Positions 14,553 through 21,383 of a stretch of DNA of 21,383 bases are shown piece by piece (within the stretch, counting starts at the first letter, position 1; each line of letters opens with the position of its first letter). Under the pieces are notes generated by a model. The model was not told where the DNA came from and searched no databases. It saw only the letters and a list, made by a program, of their open reading frames with translations. The stretch spans positions 1-21,383 of the forward strand of contig WFRO01000361.1 in assembly GCA_015486475.1 (NCBI GenBank). The letters run 5' to 3'. Position numbers and translations under genes: made by a program. This stretch comes from Bacteroidales bacterium (GTDB taxonomy: Bacteria; Bacteroidota; Bacteroidia; Bacteroidales; VadinHA17).

Positions 14553-16178
14553 TTATTTGATCTTGATGACCGGTTGTGTGACCGAATTCCCGTTATAAAT
14601 GACTTCCACGATATAGGTGCCTGCCGACAGGGAGGAGAGGTTGGCATGCAGCAGGTTGATCCCCGGGGAGGCATGGGCTTTCATGGCCATTACCCTGGCA
14701 CCCGTCGGGTCATAGATGATAACGGATATCTCTTCTTCTTTTTCGGTTTTAAGGGCGATGGAAAGCCGGTCGGTGCAAGGGTTGGGGAATACGAGCGGTT
14801 TGTTCTCCTCTTTCAGCTTTGCCGTCAGGTACAGTATGTCCCATGCCTTTTTCATGTCCGGGATCCCGTAACCCAACAGGTCATCGGGGTGCGAGAACTG
14901 GCTGGAGGAGGCCCGGATTGTTCGTATGATCTCCTGGGCAGGCAAGTCGGGGAAGGCCTGGCGCAGACAGGCGGTCATCCCTGAGATAAGGGGCGCTGAG
15001 AAAGAGGTGCCGCTGCCCCGTCCCACGGTGCCGTCGGGCAGTTGAACGTACACGCCCACGCCCAGGGCTGCCACGTCGGGTTTGATCCGTCCGTCGGAGG
15101 AAGGGCCGTAGGAGGTGAACGAAGCAGGTTGCAGGTTGATATCCGCAGCTCCTGCAGCGAGGATGCTGTCGGCATCGGAAGGGGTGATGATGTAGTGCCA
15201 GGGTTTGTTGCCTTCGTTACCGGCGCTGTTCACCACGATGATACCCCGGCGGGCAGCCATCACGGCCGCCCGGGCAGCCACCGTGGTACGGCCGTTCATA
15301 TCGGCGTAGGTATGATCAAAGCGGGGGTCGTCGAAGGTATAATAACCCAGCGAGGAGGTGATGATGTCCGCTCCGGCACTGTCTGCCAGCTCGGCCCCGG
15401 CCAGCCAGTACTCTTCTTCGACAGGGTATTCGCTGAAGACATCCTCGGTGCGTATCAGCCAGTAAGAGGCGTCGGGGGCAGCGCCCTCCAGGCTGCCGGG
15501 GATGATCCCGGCCAGGATGCTCAGGACGTTCATGCCATGGGTGTGGTCATCCCAAACATCTGCATTGCGGGCAACCATGTCGCGTGTGCCGAGGATCCTG
15601 CCGGCGGCACGCAGGGAGTCAAAGGCAGGGAGCTCGTTCACGCGGTAAAACCCTGCATCCAGCACGGCTATGAGAACGTCCTTGCCGCGGTATCCCCTGT
15701 CATGTAAAACCGTGCCGTTCAGCATGGCCAGTTGTTGCAGGTAATCAGGGGTCTCTTCCTGCCAGAGTTCCTCATGCCATTTATCACGGGTACTTTTCTT
15801 TGTGAGATCGGGCTTGACCAGTCGTATGCTGTCGATGAAGTTCAGTTTTCCGAGGGTGTCCAGCAGGGCAGGATCGCTGACGTGTCCGGTGACGGTATTG
15901 AACCACCTGGAGCAGCAATAGATCTCCAGCCCCAGGGATCGCAGGGTGTCCAGGTAGGCCGGTGAAACGGGAAGGTCCTCTTTGGTCACCTGTATATGTT
16001 CACGTTCCCGTCGTGCCAGGGCCCTGGGGGAGAGAAATTCGCCGGGGCGCTCCACAACATAGGGAGAGCCTTTTTTATCTTTCATGTGAAAGGTGTAGAT
16101 GCCGCCGGACTGGGCGCCGCCCGGCAGCCCGAAGGAGATCGTCAGAAGAAAGATAATACTTGAGAGGATCAGTTTCAT
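14553..16178 (-). CDS. Secreted S8 (subtilisin-like) serine protease with T9SS sorting domain
   Basis: 541-residue exported protease. A signal peptide (about 1-23, ending GGAQ) is followed by an N-terminal segment (about 24-150) that resembles an inhibitor-type propeptide. The S8 catalytic domain has Asp174 (VLDAG), His214 (HTHGMNV), Asn321 (SAGNEG, oxyanion hole) and Ser392 (GTSFSAP), so the triad is complete. The C-terminal about 80 residues, starting LVFPNPCTD and ending in the VIKIK strand, match the type A T9SS sorting domain (FPNP, YDPTGARV, LSAGTYIV), so export through the type IX system to the surface or medium is expected. It follows the MORN-repeat gene by 21 bp and precedes xseA by 3 bp. 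Protein substrate unknown. Confidence 0.94.
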   Translation of the reverse strand: MKLILSSIIFLLTISFGLPGGAQSGGIYTFHMKDKKGSPYVVERPGEFLSPRALARREREHIQVTKEDLPVSPAYLDTLRSLGLEIYCCSRWFNTVTGHVSDPALLDTLGKLNFIDSIRLVKPDLTKKSTRDKWHEELWQEETPDYLQQLAMLNGTVLHDRGYRGKDVLIAVLDAGFYRVNELPAFDSLRAAGRILGTRDMVARNADVWDDHTHGMNVLSILAGIIPGSLEGAAPDASYWLIRTEDVFSEYPVEEEYWLAGAELADSAGADIITSSLGYYTFDDPRFDHTYADMNGRTTVAARAAVMAARRGIIVVNSAGNEGNKPWHYIITPSDADSILAAGAADINLQPASFTSYGPSSDGRIKPDVAALGVGVYVQLPDGTVGRGSGTSFSAPLISGMTACLRQAFPDLPAQEIIRTIRASSSQFSHPDDLLGYGIPDMKKAWDILYLTAKLKEENKPLVFPNPCTDRLSIALKTEKEEEISVIIYDPTGARVMAMKAHASPGINLLHANLSSLSAGTYIVEVIYNGNSVTQPVIKIK

Positions 16179-16199
16179 ACGGATGGCAGGAATAGAGGA

Positions 16200-17006
16200 T
16201 CATTTTTTAAAACCCCGGATCCCGTATTTCTCAGGATCAAGAAATTTTCCTTTGTTTTTTTCCAGGGAGTCCAGGAGGGCACTCTGCTGGCGTGTCAGTT
16301 CTTCCAGGTTGTTGGGAATGCCATCAGTATAGGAGATCGTCTGGATGAGATCCCCTTTTTTGTCGAAGAGGTACCACTTGCCGTTCCGTACATCATGCCG
16401 GTAGGTACCCTCCAGGAGGTTCCTGCCATCCGGCTGGTACATGGAAAATTTCCCTTCCAGCTTATCTGCGGAGTAATGAGCTATTAGTTTCAGTTGGCCT
16501 CCCGGATAGTACTGGGTCCAGCGACCCTCTTTTTTCCCGGCCCTGTAGTGAACGATCTCTGCCGTATCCCCTTCGGGATAAAAAGTTATACTGGGGCCGT
16601 CCTTCATGTTGTTCCTGTAGGTTTCAATATAGGTGAGGCTGTCGTGGTAATAGGAATAATACTTCCATTCCCCGTTCTTTTTTTTGTTCACATACTGTCC
16701 GGTGGCGGCCAGCTTACTGTTCATATAAAAGAAGGTAACATCCACCGTATCGCTGTGGGGATGAAAATACTGGATGGATTTTACTTTTCCGTTGTCAAAA
16801 TATCTTTTGAATTCGCCCACCGGTCGCCCGTTCACAAAATAGCCCCGGTACACAAGTACGCCCCGGGAATTGTGTTTTTCCCAGTAACCCTGCTTTAAAC
16901 CGTTGGCGTCGGTGCGGTTAATGGTATCGGCAGGTGCTGTGTTCTGTGCCTGCAGGGAGAGGAGTGGCAGGGTCAGCAGGAAAAACAGAAATGCGCGGAT
17001 CTTCAT
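16200..17006 (-). CDS. Exported MORN-repeat (YwqK-like) protein
   Basis: 268 residues from the chosen start. A signal peptide (MKIRAFLFFLLTLPLLSLQA) is followed by roughly seven MORN-like beta-hairpin repeats of the G-x-W-x-x-Y/F-x-x-G type (NGLKQGYWEKHN, NGRPVGEFKRYFDNG, KNGEWKYYSYY, KDGPSITFYPEG, KEGRWTQYYPGG, LEGKFSMYQPDG, RNGKWYLFDKKG). The tail after residue 225 is charged and helical. Such proteins are often labelled YwqK-family antitoxins, but nothing here supports a toxin-antitoxin role; an envelope or periplasmic binding role is more plausible. I preferred ATG 17006 to the in-frame ATG at 17033 because it gives a clean signal peptide. It is the first gene of the minus-strand run that includes the S8 protease and xseA. 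Confidence 0.85.
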   Translation of the reverse strand: MKIRAFLFFLLTLPLLSLQAQNTAPADTINRTDANGLKQGYWEKHNSRGVLVYRGYFVNGRPVGEFKRYFDNGKVKSIQYFHPHSDTVDVTFFYMNSKLAATGQYVNKKKNGEWKYYSYYHDSLTYIETYRNNMKDGPSITFYPEGDTAEIVHYRAGKKEGRWTQYYPGGQLKLIAHYSADKLEGKFSMYQPDGRNLLEGTYRHDVRNGKWYLFDKKGDLIQTISYTDGIPNNLEELTRQQSALLDSLEKNKGKFLDPEKYGIRGFKK

Positions 17007-17049
17007 ATCAAACATTTTATCCTGTGAACGCATGGTAGTTCTAATCGGT

Positions 17050-17061
17050 TGTAAATTTACA
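17050..17061 (-). promoter_or_regulatory. Palindrome with -7-like box ahead of MORN/protease/xseA operon
   Basis: Perfect 12-bp palindrome TGTAAATTTACA. Read on the minus strand it contains TAAATTTA, one base off TAnnTTTG, about 45 bp upstream of the MORN-protein ATG and immediately downstream of the dnaK terminator. It may be the operon promoter, an operator, or both. No -33 TTTG was seen at the right distance. Confidence 0.3.
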
Positions 17062-17062
17062 T

Positions 17063-17098
17063 AAAAAAAAGCTGCCCCTGTTAAGGACAGCTTTTTTT
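17063..17098 (-). terminator. Intrinsic terminator of dnaK
   Basis: An A8-GCTG ... CAGC-T7 inverted repeat with an interrupted CC/GG inner stem, about 20 bp after the dnaK stop. On the minus strand the hairpin is followed by a run of eight T. The symmetrical A/T flanks would also work on the plus strand, but no plus-strand gene ends here. Confidence 0.8.
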
Positions 17099-17118
17099 AT
17101 ACATCTCTAATGAGCACG

Positions 17119-19044
17119 TTATTTGACCTCTTCGAAGTCAACATCCGTCACTTCGTCATCACCGCTTTTGGGTTCTTCCTGTGTGCCTGCGCCTGCGCCT
17201 GCTCCGGCTCCTGCCGAAGGACCGCCTGCCTGGCCACCGGTCTGACCGGCGTTGTACATCTCCTGGCTTGCTGCCTGCCAGGCTGCGTTCAGCTCGGCCG
17301 TAGCGCTGTCGATGGCTGCGATATCCTCGCTCTTATGGGCCTGTTTCAGCGCTTCCAGAGCTTTCTCAATGTTCCCTTTCTTATCAGCGGGCAGCTTGTC
17401 GCCGAACTCTTTCAGCTGTTTTTCCGACTGGAAGATCAGGCTGTCAGCGGTATTGAGCTTTTCGATACGTTCTTTGGCCTTCCTGTCTGCCTCTTCATTG
17501 GCTTTGGCCTCTTCGCGCATCTTTTTGATCTCTTCCTCGGTGAGGCCGGAAGAAGCTTCGATACGTATCTTCTGCTCTTTGCCGGTACCTTTGTCCTTGG
17601 CCGAGACGTTCAGGATACCGTTGGCGTCGATGTCAAAGGTCACCTCGATCTGAGGAACTCCTCTGGGTGCCGGCGGTATGCCGTCGAGGTGGAACCTGCC
17701 TATCGTTTTGTTGTCCTTGGCCATGGGCCTTTCGCCCTGCAGCACATGGATCTCTACCGACGGCTGGTTATCAGCGGCTGTAGTAAAGGTCTCGGTTTTC
17801 TTTGTCGGGATGGTGGTGTTGGCCTCGATCAGTTTGGTCATCACACCGCCCAGGGTTTCAATACCGAGCGAGAGCGGGGTGACGTCGAGGAGCAGCACAT
17901 CCTTCACCTCTCCTGTCAGCACGCCTCCCTGGATAGCGGCGCCGATGGCCACCACCTCGTCGGGGTTAACCCCTTTGGAGGGAGCTTTCCCGAAGAACTC
18001 TTCCACCTTCTGCTGCACGAGGGGTATACGTGTCGATCCACCTACCAGCAACACTTCGTCGATATCCGAGGTGCTGAGGCTGGCGTCTTTCAGAGCCTGC
18101 TTACAGGGCTCAATGAATTTGGCCACATAAGGATCGATCAGTTTCTCGAACTGTGCCCTTGTCAGCGTTTTGACCAGGTGTTTGGGTATACCGTCCACCG
18201 GCATGATATAAGGCAGGTTGATCTCCGTGCTCGTAGAGCTGGAGAGTTCGATCTTGGCCTTTTCCGCAGCTTCTTTCAGCCGCTGCAGGGCCATGGGATC
18301 TTTCCGCAGATCGATGTTGTTCTCTTTCTTGAACTCATCAGCCAGCCAGTTGATAATGGTCTGGTCGAAATCATCTCCACCCAGGTGGGTATCGCCGTTG
18401 GTGGATTTTACTTCAAAAACACCTTCCCCGAGTTCCAGGATGGAGATATCAAAAGTACCTCCTCCCAGGTCGAACACAGCGACCTTCATGTCGCGGCCTT
18501 TTTTGTCGAGGCCATAGGCCAGGGCAGCGGCGGTAGGTTCGTTGATGATCCTGCGTACTTTCAGGCCGGAGATCTCACCTGCTTCTTTGGTAGCCTGGCG
18601 CTGCGAGTCGTTGAAGTATGCCGGTACGGTGATCACAGCCTCGGTCACTTCCTGTCCCAGATAATCCTCGGCCGTTTTCTTCATTTTCTGAAGGATCATG
18701 GCCGAGATCTCCTGGGGCGAGTACATACGGTCATCGATCTTTACCCTCGGCGTATTGTTCTCCCCTTTGACCACCTCGTAGGAGAGCCGTTTGATCTCTT
18801 CCTGTACCTGGTCATATGTTTCTCCCATCAACCTCTTGATGGAGTACACGGTCCTTTTTGCATTGGTGATGGCCTGGCGTTTTGCCGGATCTCCTACTTT
18901 GCGCTCACCATTATCCACGAATGCCACGACCGACGGCGTCGTACGTTTGCCCTCGCTGTTGGGGATGACGACGGGCTCATTGCCCTCCATCACAGCGACG
19001 CACGAGTTCGTGGTACCTAAATCTATTCCTATTATCTTGCTCAT
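17119..19044 (-). CDS. dnaK: Molecular chaperone DnaK (Hsp70)
   Basis: 641 residues, normal length. Cytoplasmic ATP-dependent chaperone that binds exposed hydrophobic peptides and works with DnaJ and GrpE. The nucleotide-binding domain shows GIDLGTTNSCVAV at the N-terminus, IINEPTAAALAYGLDKK, FDLGGGTFDISILEL and LLVGGSTRIPLVQ. The conserved interdomain linker LLLDVTPLSLGIE leads into the substrate-binding domain (TIPTKKTETF, GERPMAKDN, PRGVPQIEVTFDIDANGIL) and the helical lid. The disordered tail is Gly/Ala-rich and ends in DVDFEEVK, close to the usual EEVK/EEVD end. It stands alone: no grpE, dnaJ or hrcA is adjacent, and no CIRCE operator or sigma-32 promoter was found upstream. It has its own terminator. 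Confidence 0.98.
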   Translation of the reverse strand: MSKIIGIDLGTTNSCVAVMEGNEPVVIPNSEGKRTTPSVVAFVDNGERKVGDPAKRQAITNAKRTVYSIKRLMGETYDQVQEEIKRLSYEVVKGENNTPRVKIDDRMYSPQEISAMILQKMKKTAEDYLGQEVTEAVITVPAYFNDSQRQATKEAGEISGLKVRRIINEPTAAALAYGLDKKGRDMKVAVFDLGGGTFDISILELGEGVFEVKSTNGDTHLGGDDFDQTIINWLADEFKKENNIDLRKDPMALQRLKEAAEKAKIELSSSTSTEINLPYIMPVDGIPKHLVKTLTRAQFEKLIDPYVAKFIEPCKQALKDASLSTSDIDEVLLVGGSTRIPLVQQKVEEFFGKAPSKGVNPDEVVAIGAAIQGGVLTGEVKDVLLLDVTPLSLGIETLGGVMTKLIEANTTIPTKKTETFTTAADNQPSVEIHVLQGERPMAKDNKTIGRFHLDGIPPAPRGVPQIEVTFDIDANGILNVSAKDKGTGKEQKIRIEASSGLTEEEIKKMREEAKANEEADRKAKERIEKLNTADSLIFQSEKQLKEFGDKLPADKKGNIEKALEALKQAHKSEDIAAIDSATAELNAAWQAASQEMYNAGQTGGQAGGPSAGAGAGAGAGTQEEPKSGDDEVTDVDFEEVK

Positions 19045-19495
19045 ACAATTCAGTTTTTTATGTTAAAAAATCAGTTTCTTTCTTTTCAATGGGTTTTCCA
19101 TGTTTCGCCCTTCTTACTCAATCATTATGCCACAGTGGGATTTTTTGTCTTTTCCTGATAATCTGGCAGAAAAAATGGACCGGAGCTATATCTGATGCTG
19201 GAGGCCGGGTGCAGGGGAAATAATATCTGCATGTGATGTAAGTGGCAGTAAAACAGGATATTGTGATGCATAGCACCCCTGTTTTTCGCTGTTTGCGTAG
19301 CGGGAGACCGCTGTCATTGGGAAAAAGAGCTCCCTGAGCAGGAACGTGGGAAAGGTTTGTTGGTTTCGTGACAAAAAGACAGTTGACCGGCGGGAATAAG
19401 CACTCCGGATCCCTGCGGAAAGGGAGAGGAAGAAAAAAATCTTACTTTATCTGTAAAACTTTGTAGATTTGTATAATAACAAAAACGGTTTTGTC
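19045..19495. other. Divergent intergenic region between dnaK and panB
   Basis: About 450 bp with no convincing gene. The dnaK side is AT-rich without a clear TAnnTTTG box. The middle part (about 19200-19320) has several potential pairings: GGGTGC 19207-19212 with GCACCC 19273-19278, AATATC 19222-19227 with GATATT 19257-19262, and a hairpin AGCGG-GAGA-CCGCT at 19299-19312. The panB promoter-like box is at 19464-19471. A 62-codon minus-strand frame at 19186-19374 has no recognisable protein character and was left out. Confidence 0.6.
19464..19471 (+). promoter_or_regulatory. Bacteroidota -7 element of panB
   Basis: TAGATTTG is an exact match to TAnnTTTG, 24 bp upstream of the panB ATG, implying a leader of only about 18 nt. 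The upstream -33 element is weak (TTAC at 19442-19445 is the nearest candidate). The box overlaps the in-frame TTG at 19469, which argues against that TTG being the start codon. Confidence 0.55.
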
Positions 19496-20311
19496 ATGTC
19501 TTTTTATAAACAGGTAAAGCGTGTGACCACGCACGTGCTGCATGAGATGAAGCTGCGGGGGGAGAAGATCGCCATGCTGACGGCTTATGATTATTCACTG
19601 GCGCGGATCATTGATGAGGCGGAGATCGATGTCATCCTGGTAGGGGACTCGGCCTCGAATGTTATGGCGGGTTATGAGACGACCCTGCCCATCACGCTGG
19701 ACAATATGATCTACCATGCAGCTTCCGTGGTGCGGGCCGTGAAGAGGGCGCTGGTGGTGGTGGACATGCCCTTCGGCACCTATCAGGGAAACTCCAAGGA
19801 GGCTCTGTCGTCTGCCATACGGATCATGAAAGAGACAGGGGCTCATGCTGTCAAGATGGAAGGGGGTCGCGAGATCATCGAGTCGGTGGAGCGGATCCTG
19901 TCGGCCGGTATTCCTGTGATGGGGCATCTGGGCCTGACCCCCCAGTCGATCCATAAGTTCGGCACCTATGTGGTGCGGGCCCGCGATGAGGCGGAGGCAC
20001 AAAAGCTGGTCGAAGATGCCTATCTTCTGGAGAAAACGGGTTGTTTTGCCATCGTTCTGGAGAAGGTGCCCGCAAAGCTGGGGGCCAAGGTGGCAGGTGA
20101 TCTGAAGATCCCGGTCATCGGCATCGGTGCAGGTGCCCAGGTGGACGGGCAGGTGCTGGTGCTGCACGATATGCTGGGTATCACCCAGGAATTCTCGCCC
20201 CGTTTCCTGCGGAGGTACCACAACCTGTATGAGGAGATCGGTGGAGCTGTGAAAGCTTATATCAACGATGTGAGGACGGAAGACTTTCCGAACGAGAAGG
20301 AACAATACTGA
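19496..20311 (+). CDS. panB: 3-methyl-2-oxobutanoate hydroxymethyltransferase
   Basis: 271-residue cytoplasmic enzyme of pantothenate (vitamin B5, coenzyme A) synthesis. It transfers the hydroxymethyl group of methylene-tetrahydrofolate to 2-oxoisovalerate, giving ketopantoate. Family motifs are present throughout: KIAMLTAYDYSLARI, ILVGDSASNVMAGYETTLP (metal-binding Asp), VVVDMPFGTYQ, AVKMEGG, GIPVMGHLGLTPQS, FAIVLEKVP (catalytic Glu) and PVIGIGAGAQVDGQVLVLHDMLG. ATG 19496 is chosen over the in-frame TTG at 19469, which lies inside the promoter-like box. No panC or panD is adjacent. The pseudouridine synthase gene starts 9 bp downstream, so the two form an operon. Confidence 0.97.
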   Translation: MSFYKQVKRVTTHVLHEMKLRGEKIAMLTAYDYSLARIIDEAEIDVILVGDSASNVMAGYETTLPITLDNMIYHAASVVRAVKRALVVVDMPFGTYQGNSKEALSSAIRIMKETGAHAVKMEGGREIIESVERILSAGIPVMGHLGLTPQSIHKFGTYVVRARDEAEAQKLVEDAYLLEKTGCFAIVLEKVPAKLGAKVAGDLKIPVIGIGAGAQVDGQVLVLHDMLGITQEFSPRFLRRYHNLYEEIGGAVKAYINDVRTEDFPNEKEQY

Positions 20312-20320
20312 CACCCTGCG

Positions 20321-21007
20321 ATGGAGTATCCTGACATACTGTATGAGGATAATCATCTGATCGCTGTGAACAAAAGGGTCTCTGATCTCGTGCAGGGGGA
20401 CAGGACCGGCGATATCTCCCTGGACCATCTTGTCAGATCCTATATCAAAGAAAAGTATCACAAGCCCGGGAATGTTTTCCTGGGGGTGATCCATCGTCTG
20501 GACCGGCCGGTGAGCGGGGTGGTCCTTTTTGCGCGTACCGGTAAGGCGCTGGCCCGTATGAACGATCAGTTCCGGGACCGCCGGACGGTGAAAAAATACT
20601 GGGCTGTGGTGCGGGAACAGCCGCCGGAGGAGGAAGGCCATCTGGTCCATTACCTGGTGCGCAACCGCAAGATGAACAAATCCTTTGCTTATACAAAAGA
20701 GGTGAAGGATTCGAAGAAGGCCGAGCTGCTATACAGGACCGTGGGACGGTCACACAACTACTGGTTTCTGGAGGTCACCCTTCTCACGGGGAGGCATCAT
20801 CAGATACGTGCCCAGTTGGCGGCCCTTGGTTGTCCCATACGGGGGGACCTGAAATACGGTTATCCCCGTTCCGATCCGGACGGAGGGATCCATCTGCATG
20901 CCCGGGAACTGGTCTTCACCCATCCCGTGAAAAAGGAGGAGGTACGTCTGGTCGCTGATCCTCCGGCAGATGTGTTGTGGGAGGTGTTCCTGTCACTGGC
21001 GGGATGA
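20321..21007 (+). CDS. RluA-family RNA pseudouridine synthase
   Basis: 228-residue enzyme that isomerises uridine to pseudouridine in rRNA or tRNA. The RluA/RsuA signature HRLDRPVSGVVLFART carries the catalytic Asp61. ILYEDNHLIAVNK near the N-terminus and LLTGRHHQIRAQLAALGCPI(R)GD are the other family motifs, followed by the HARELVFTHP strand. There is no S4 RNA-binding domain at the N-terminus, and length fits the short single-domain subgroup. The target base cannot be told from sequence. It is co-transcribed with panB (9-bp gap). Its last 15 bp overlap the 3' end of the oppositely oriented cytidine deaminase gene. Confidence 0.93.
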   Translation: MEYPDILYEDNHLIAVNKRVSDLVQGDRTGDISLDHLVRSYIKEKYHKPGNVFLGVIHRLDRPVSGVVLFARTGKALARMNDQFRDRRTVKKYWAVVREQPPEEEGHLVHYLVRNRKMNKSFAYTKEVKDSKKAELLYRTVGRSHNYWFLEVTLLTGRHHQIRAQLAALGCPIRGDLKYGYPRSDPDGGIHLHARELVFTHPVKKEEVRLVADPPADVLWEVFLSLAG

Positions 21008-21383
21008 TCCTTCCAGGAAGCGTTTATCAAAACTTTTGGGTAGCAGGTCTTTTACCGAGTCTACCACATCCACGGTATCTTTCCCAGCCATGATGATGCG
21101 AATGGGTTTCCCGCTTCGGCTCTCGGATTCGAGCAATACCTGACGGCAGGCTCCGCAAGGGTAGGCAGGCTCTCCTGTGATGCCGGCCGGGGTGCGGGCG
21201 GTAAGCGCCAGGGCTACGATGGCTACGTCAGGGTATTGTGCTCCGGCATAGAAGACCGCCACCCTTTCGGCACACAACCCCGACGGGTAAGCGGCATTTT
21301 CCTGGTTGTTCCCGGTGATGATCTTACCGTTCTCGAGCAGCAGGGCTGCCCCTACCCGGAATGCCGAATAAGGAGCATAGGCG
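20993..21383 (-). CDS. cdd: Cytidine deaminase (5' end missing)
   Basis: Zinc enzyme of pyrimidine salvage, turning cytidine and deoxycytidine into uridine and deoxyuridine. My own reading of the edge sequence extends the frame to base 21382, giving about 129 visible residues that begin AYAPYSAFRVGAALL, a typical early segment of the enzyme. The start codon and roughly the first 20-30 residues lie off the window; the TTG at 21277 is internal. Zinc and catalytic motifs are present: CAER (Cys ligand and catalytic Glu) and PCGACRQ (two Cys ligands), which is the three-cysteine homotetrameric type. The C-terminal tail (LLPKSFDKRFLEG) is normal. It is convergent with, and overlaps by 15 bp, the pseudouridine synthase gene. 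Confidence 0.96.
   Translation of the reverse strand, partial: AYAPYSAFRVGAALLLENGKIITGNNQENAAYPSGLCAERVAVFYAGAQYPDVAIVALALTARTPAGITGEPAYPCGACRQVLLESESRSGKPIRIIMAGKDTVDVVDSVKDLLPKSFDKRFLEGSSRQ

Noticed and set aside
16200..17006. Toxin-antitoxin system suggested by YwqK similarity
   Set aside because: The name comes from family labelling. The protein has a signal peptide and no toxin gene is next to it.
17007..17033. Upstream ATG at 17033 as the MORN-protein start
   Set aside because: It adds nine charged residues before an otherwise clean signal peptide; ATG 17006 is better.
17110..19020. 636-codon open frame on the plus strand opposite dnaK
   Set aside because: A long antisense frame in hsp70 genes is a known by-product of dnaK codon use. 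It has no own promoter or protein-family motif, and the dnaK reading is certain.
19186..19374. 62-codon minus-strand frame in the dnaK-panB spacer
   Set aside because: Unremarkable composition, no motif, no promoter-like box ahead of it.
19390..19430. Possible CIRCE (HrcA) operator near AAGCACTC
   Set aside because: Only one half-site resembles the element, the GAGTGCTAA partner is absent, and the site lies near panB, far from the dnaK start.
19469..19495. TTG at 19469 as panB start
   Set aside because: It overlaps an exact TAnnTTTG -7 box, and the ATG at 19496 gives the normal family N-terminus.

Overview
The window looks like chromosomal DNA from a member of the Bacteroidota, probably Bacteroidales or a close relative. 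The signs are a SusC/FecA-like TonB-dependent receptor, a secreted S8 protease with a C-terminal type IX secretion (T9SS) sorting domain, TPR-type sensor kinases with an HDLINPF H-box, a solitary dnaK, and promoter-like sequences of the phylum's TTTG / TAnnTTTG type instead of -35/-10 boxes. Species cannot be assigned. No tRNA, rRNA, CRISPR array, insertion sequence, phage gene or attachment site was recognised. Most of the window is ordinary core genome.

Layout, left to right. (1) 1-2094 (+): a TonB-dependent outer-membrane receptor cut by the left edge. It is followed by a 0.48-kb non-coding stretch holding a strong intrinsic terminator, possibly that of a small RNA, and a promoter-like site. 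(2) 2578-8920 (+): three genes in a row. They are a cytoplasmic hybrid histidine kinase with about five PAS domains, a BadF/BadG-family (N-acetylglucosamine kinase-like) sugar kinase, and a 624-residue protein joining an N-terminal cyclic-nucleotide-binding-type domain to a full aspartate ammonia-lyase. (3) 8982-17006 (-), transcribed right to left: a MORN-repeat exported protein, the T9SS-tagged subtilisin-like protease, xseA, two paralogous TPR-transmembrane histidine kinases, and xseB. Spacing is tight (21 bp, 3 bp, 74 bp, 4-bp ATGA overlap, 2 bp). The two exonuclease VII subunits are therefore separated by a pair of sensor kinases. (4) 17119-19044 (-): dnaK with its own terminator. (5) 19045-19495: a 0.45-kb divergent intergenic region. 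(6) 19496-21007 (+): panB and an RluA-family pseudouridine synthase. (7) 20993 to the right edge (-): cytidine deaminase, N-terminus off the window, overlapping the synthase tail to tail by 15 bp.

The most notable points are the cNMP-domain/aspartase fusion, which suggests a ligand-gated enzyme linking amino-acid nitrogen to fumarate, and the xseA-kinase-kinase-xseB arrangement. The fusion's ligand pocket keeps the conserved Gly-Glu but seems to have His where the phosphate-binding Arg is expected. The three sensor kinases have no stand-alone response regulator or DNA-binding output gene nearby. Their targets cannot be read from this window.
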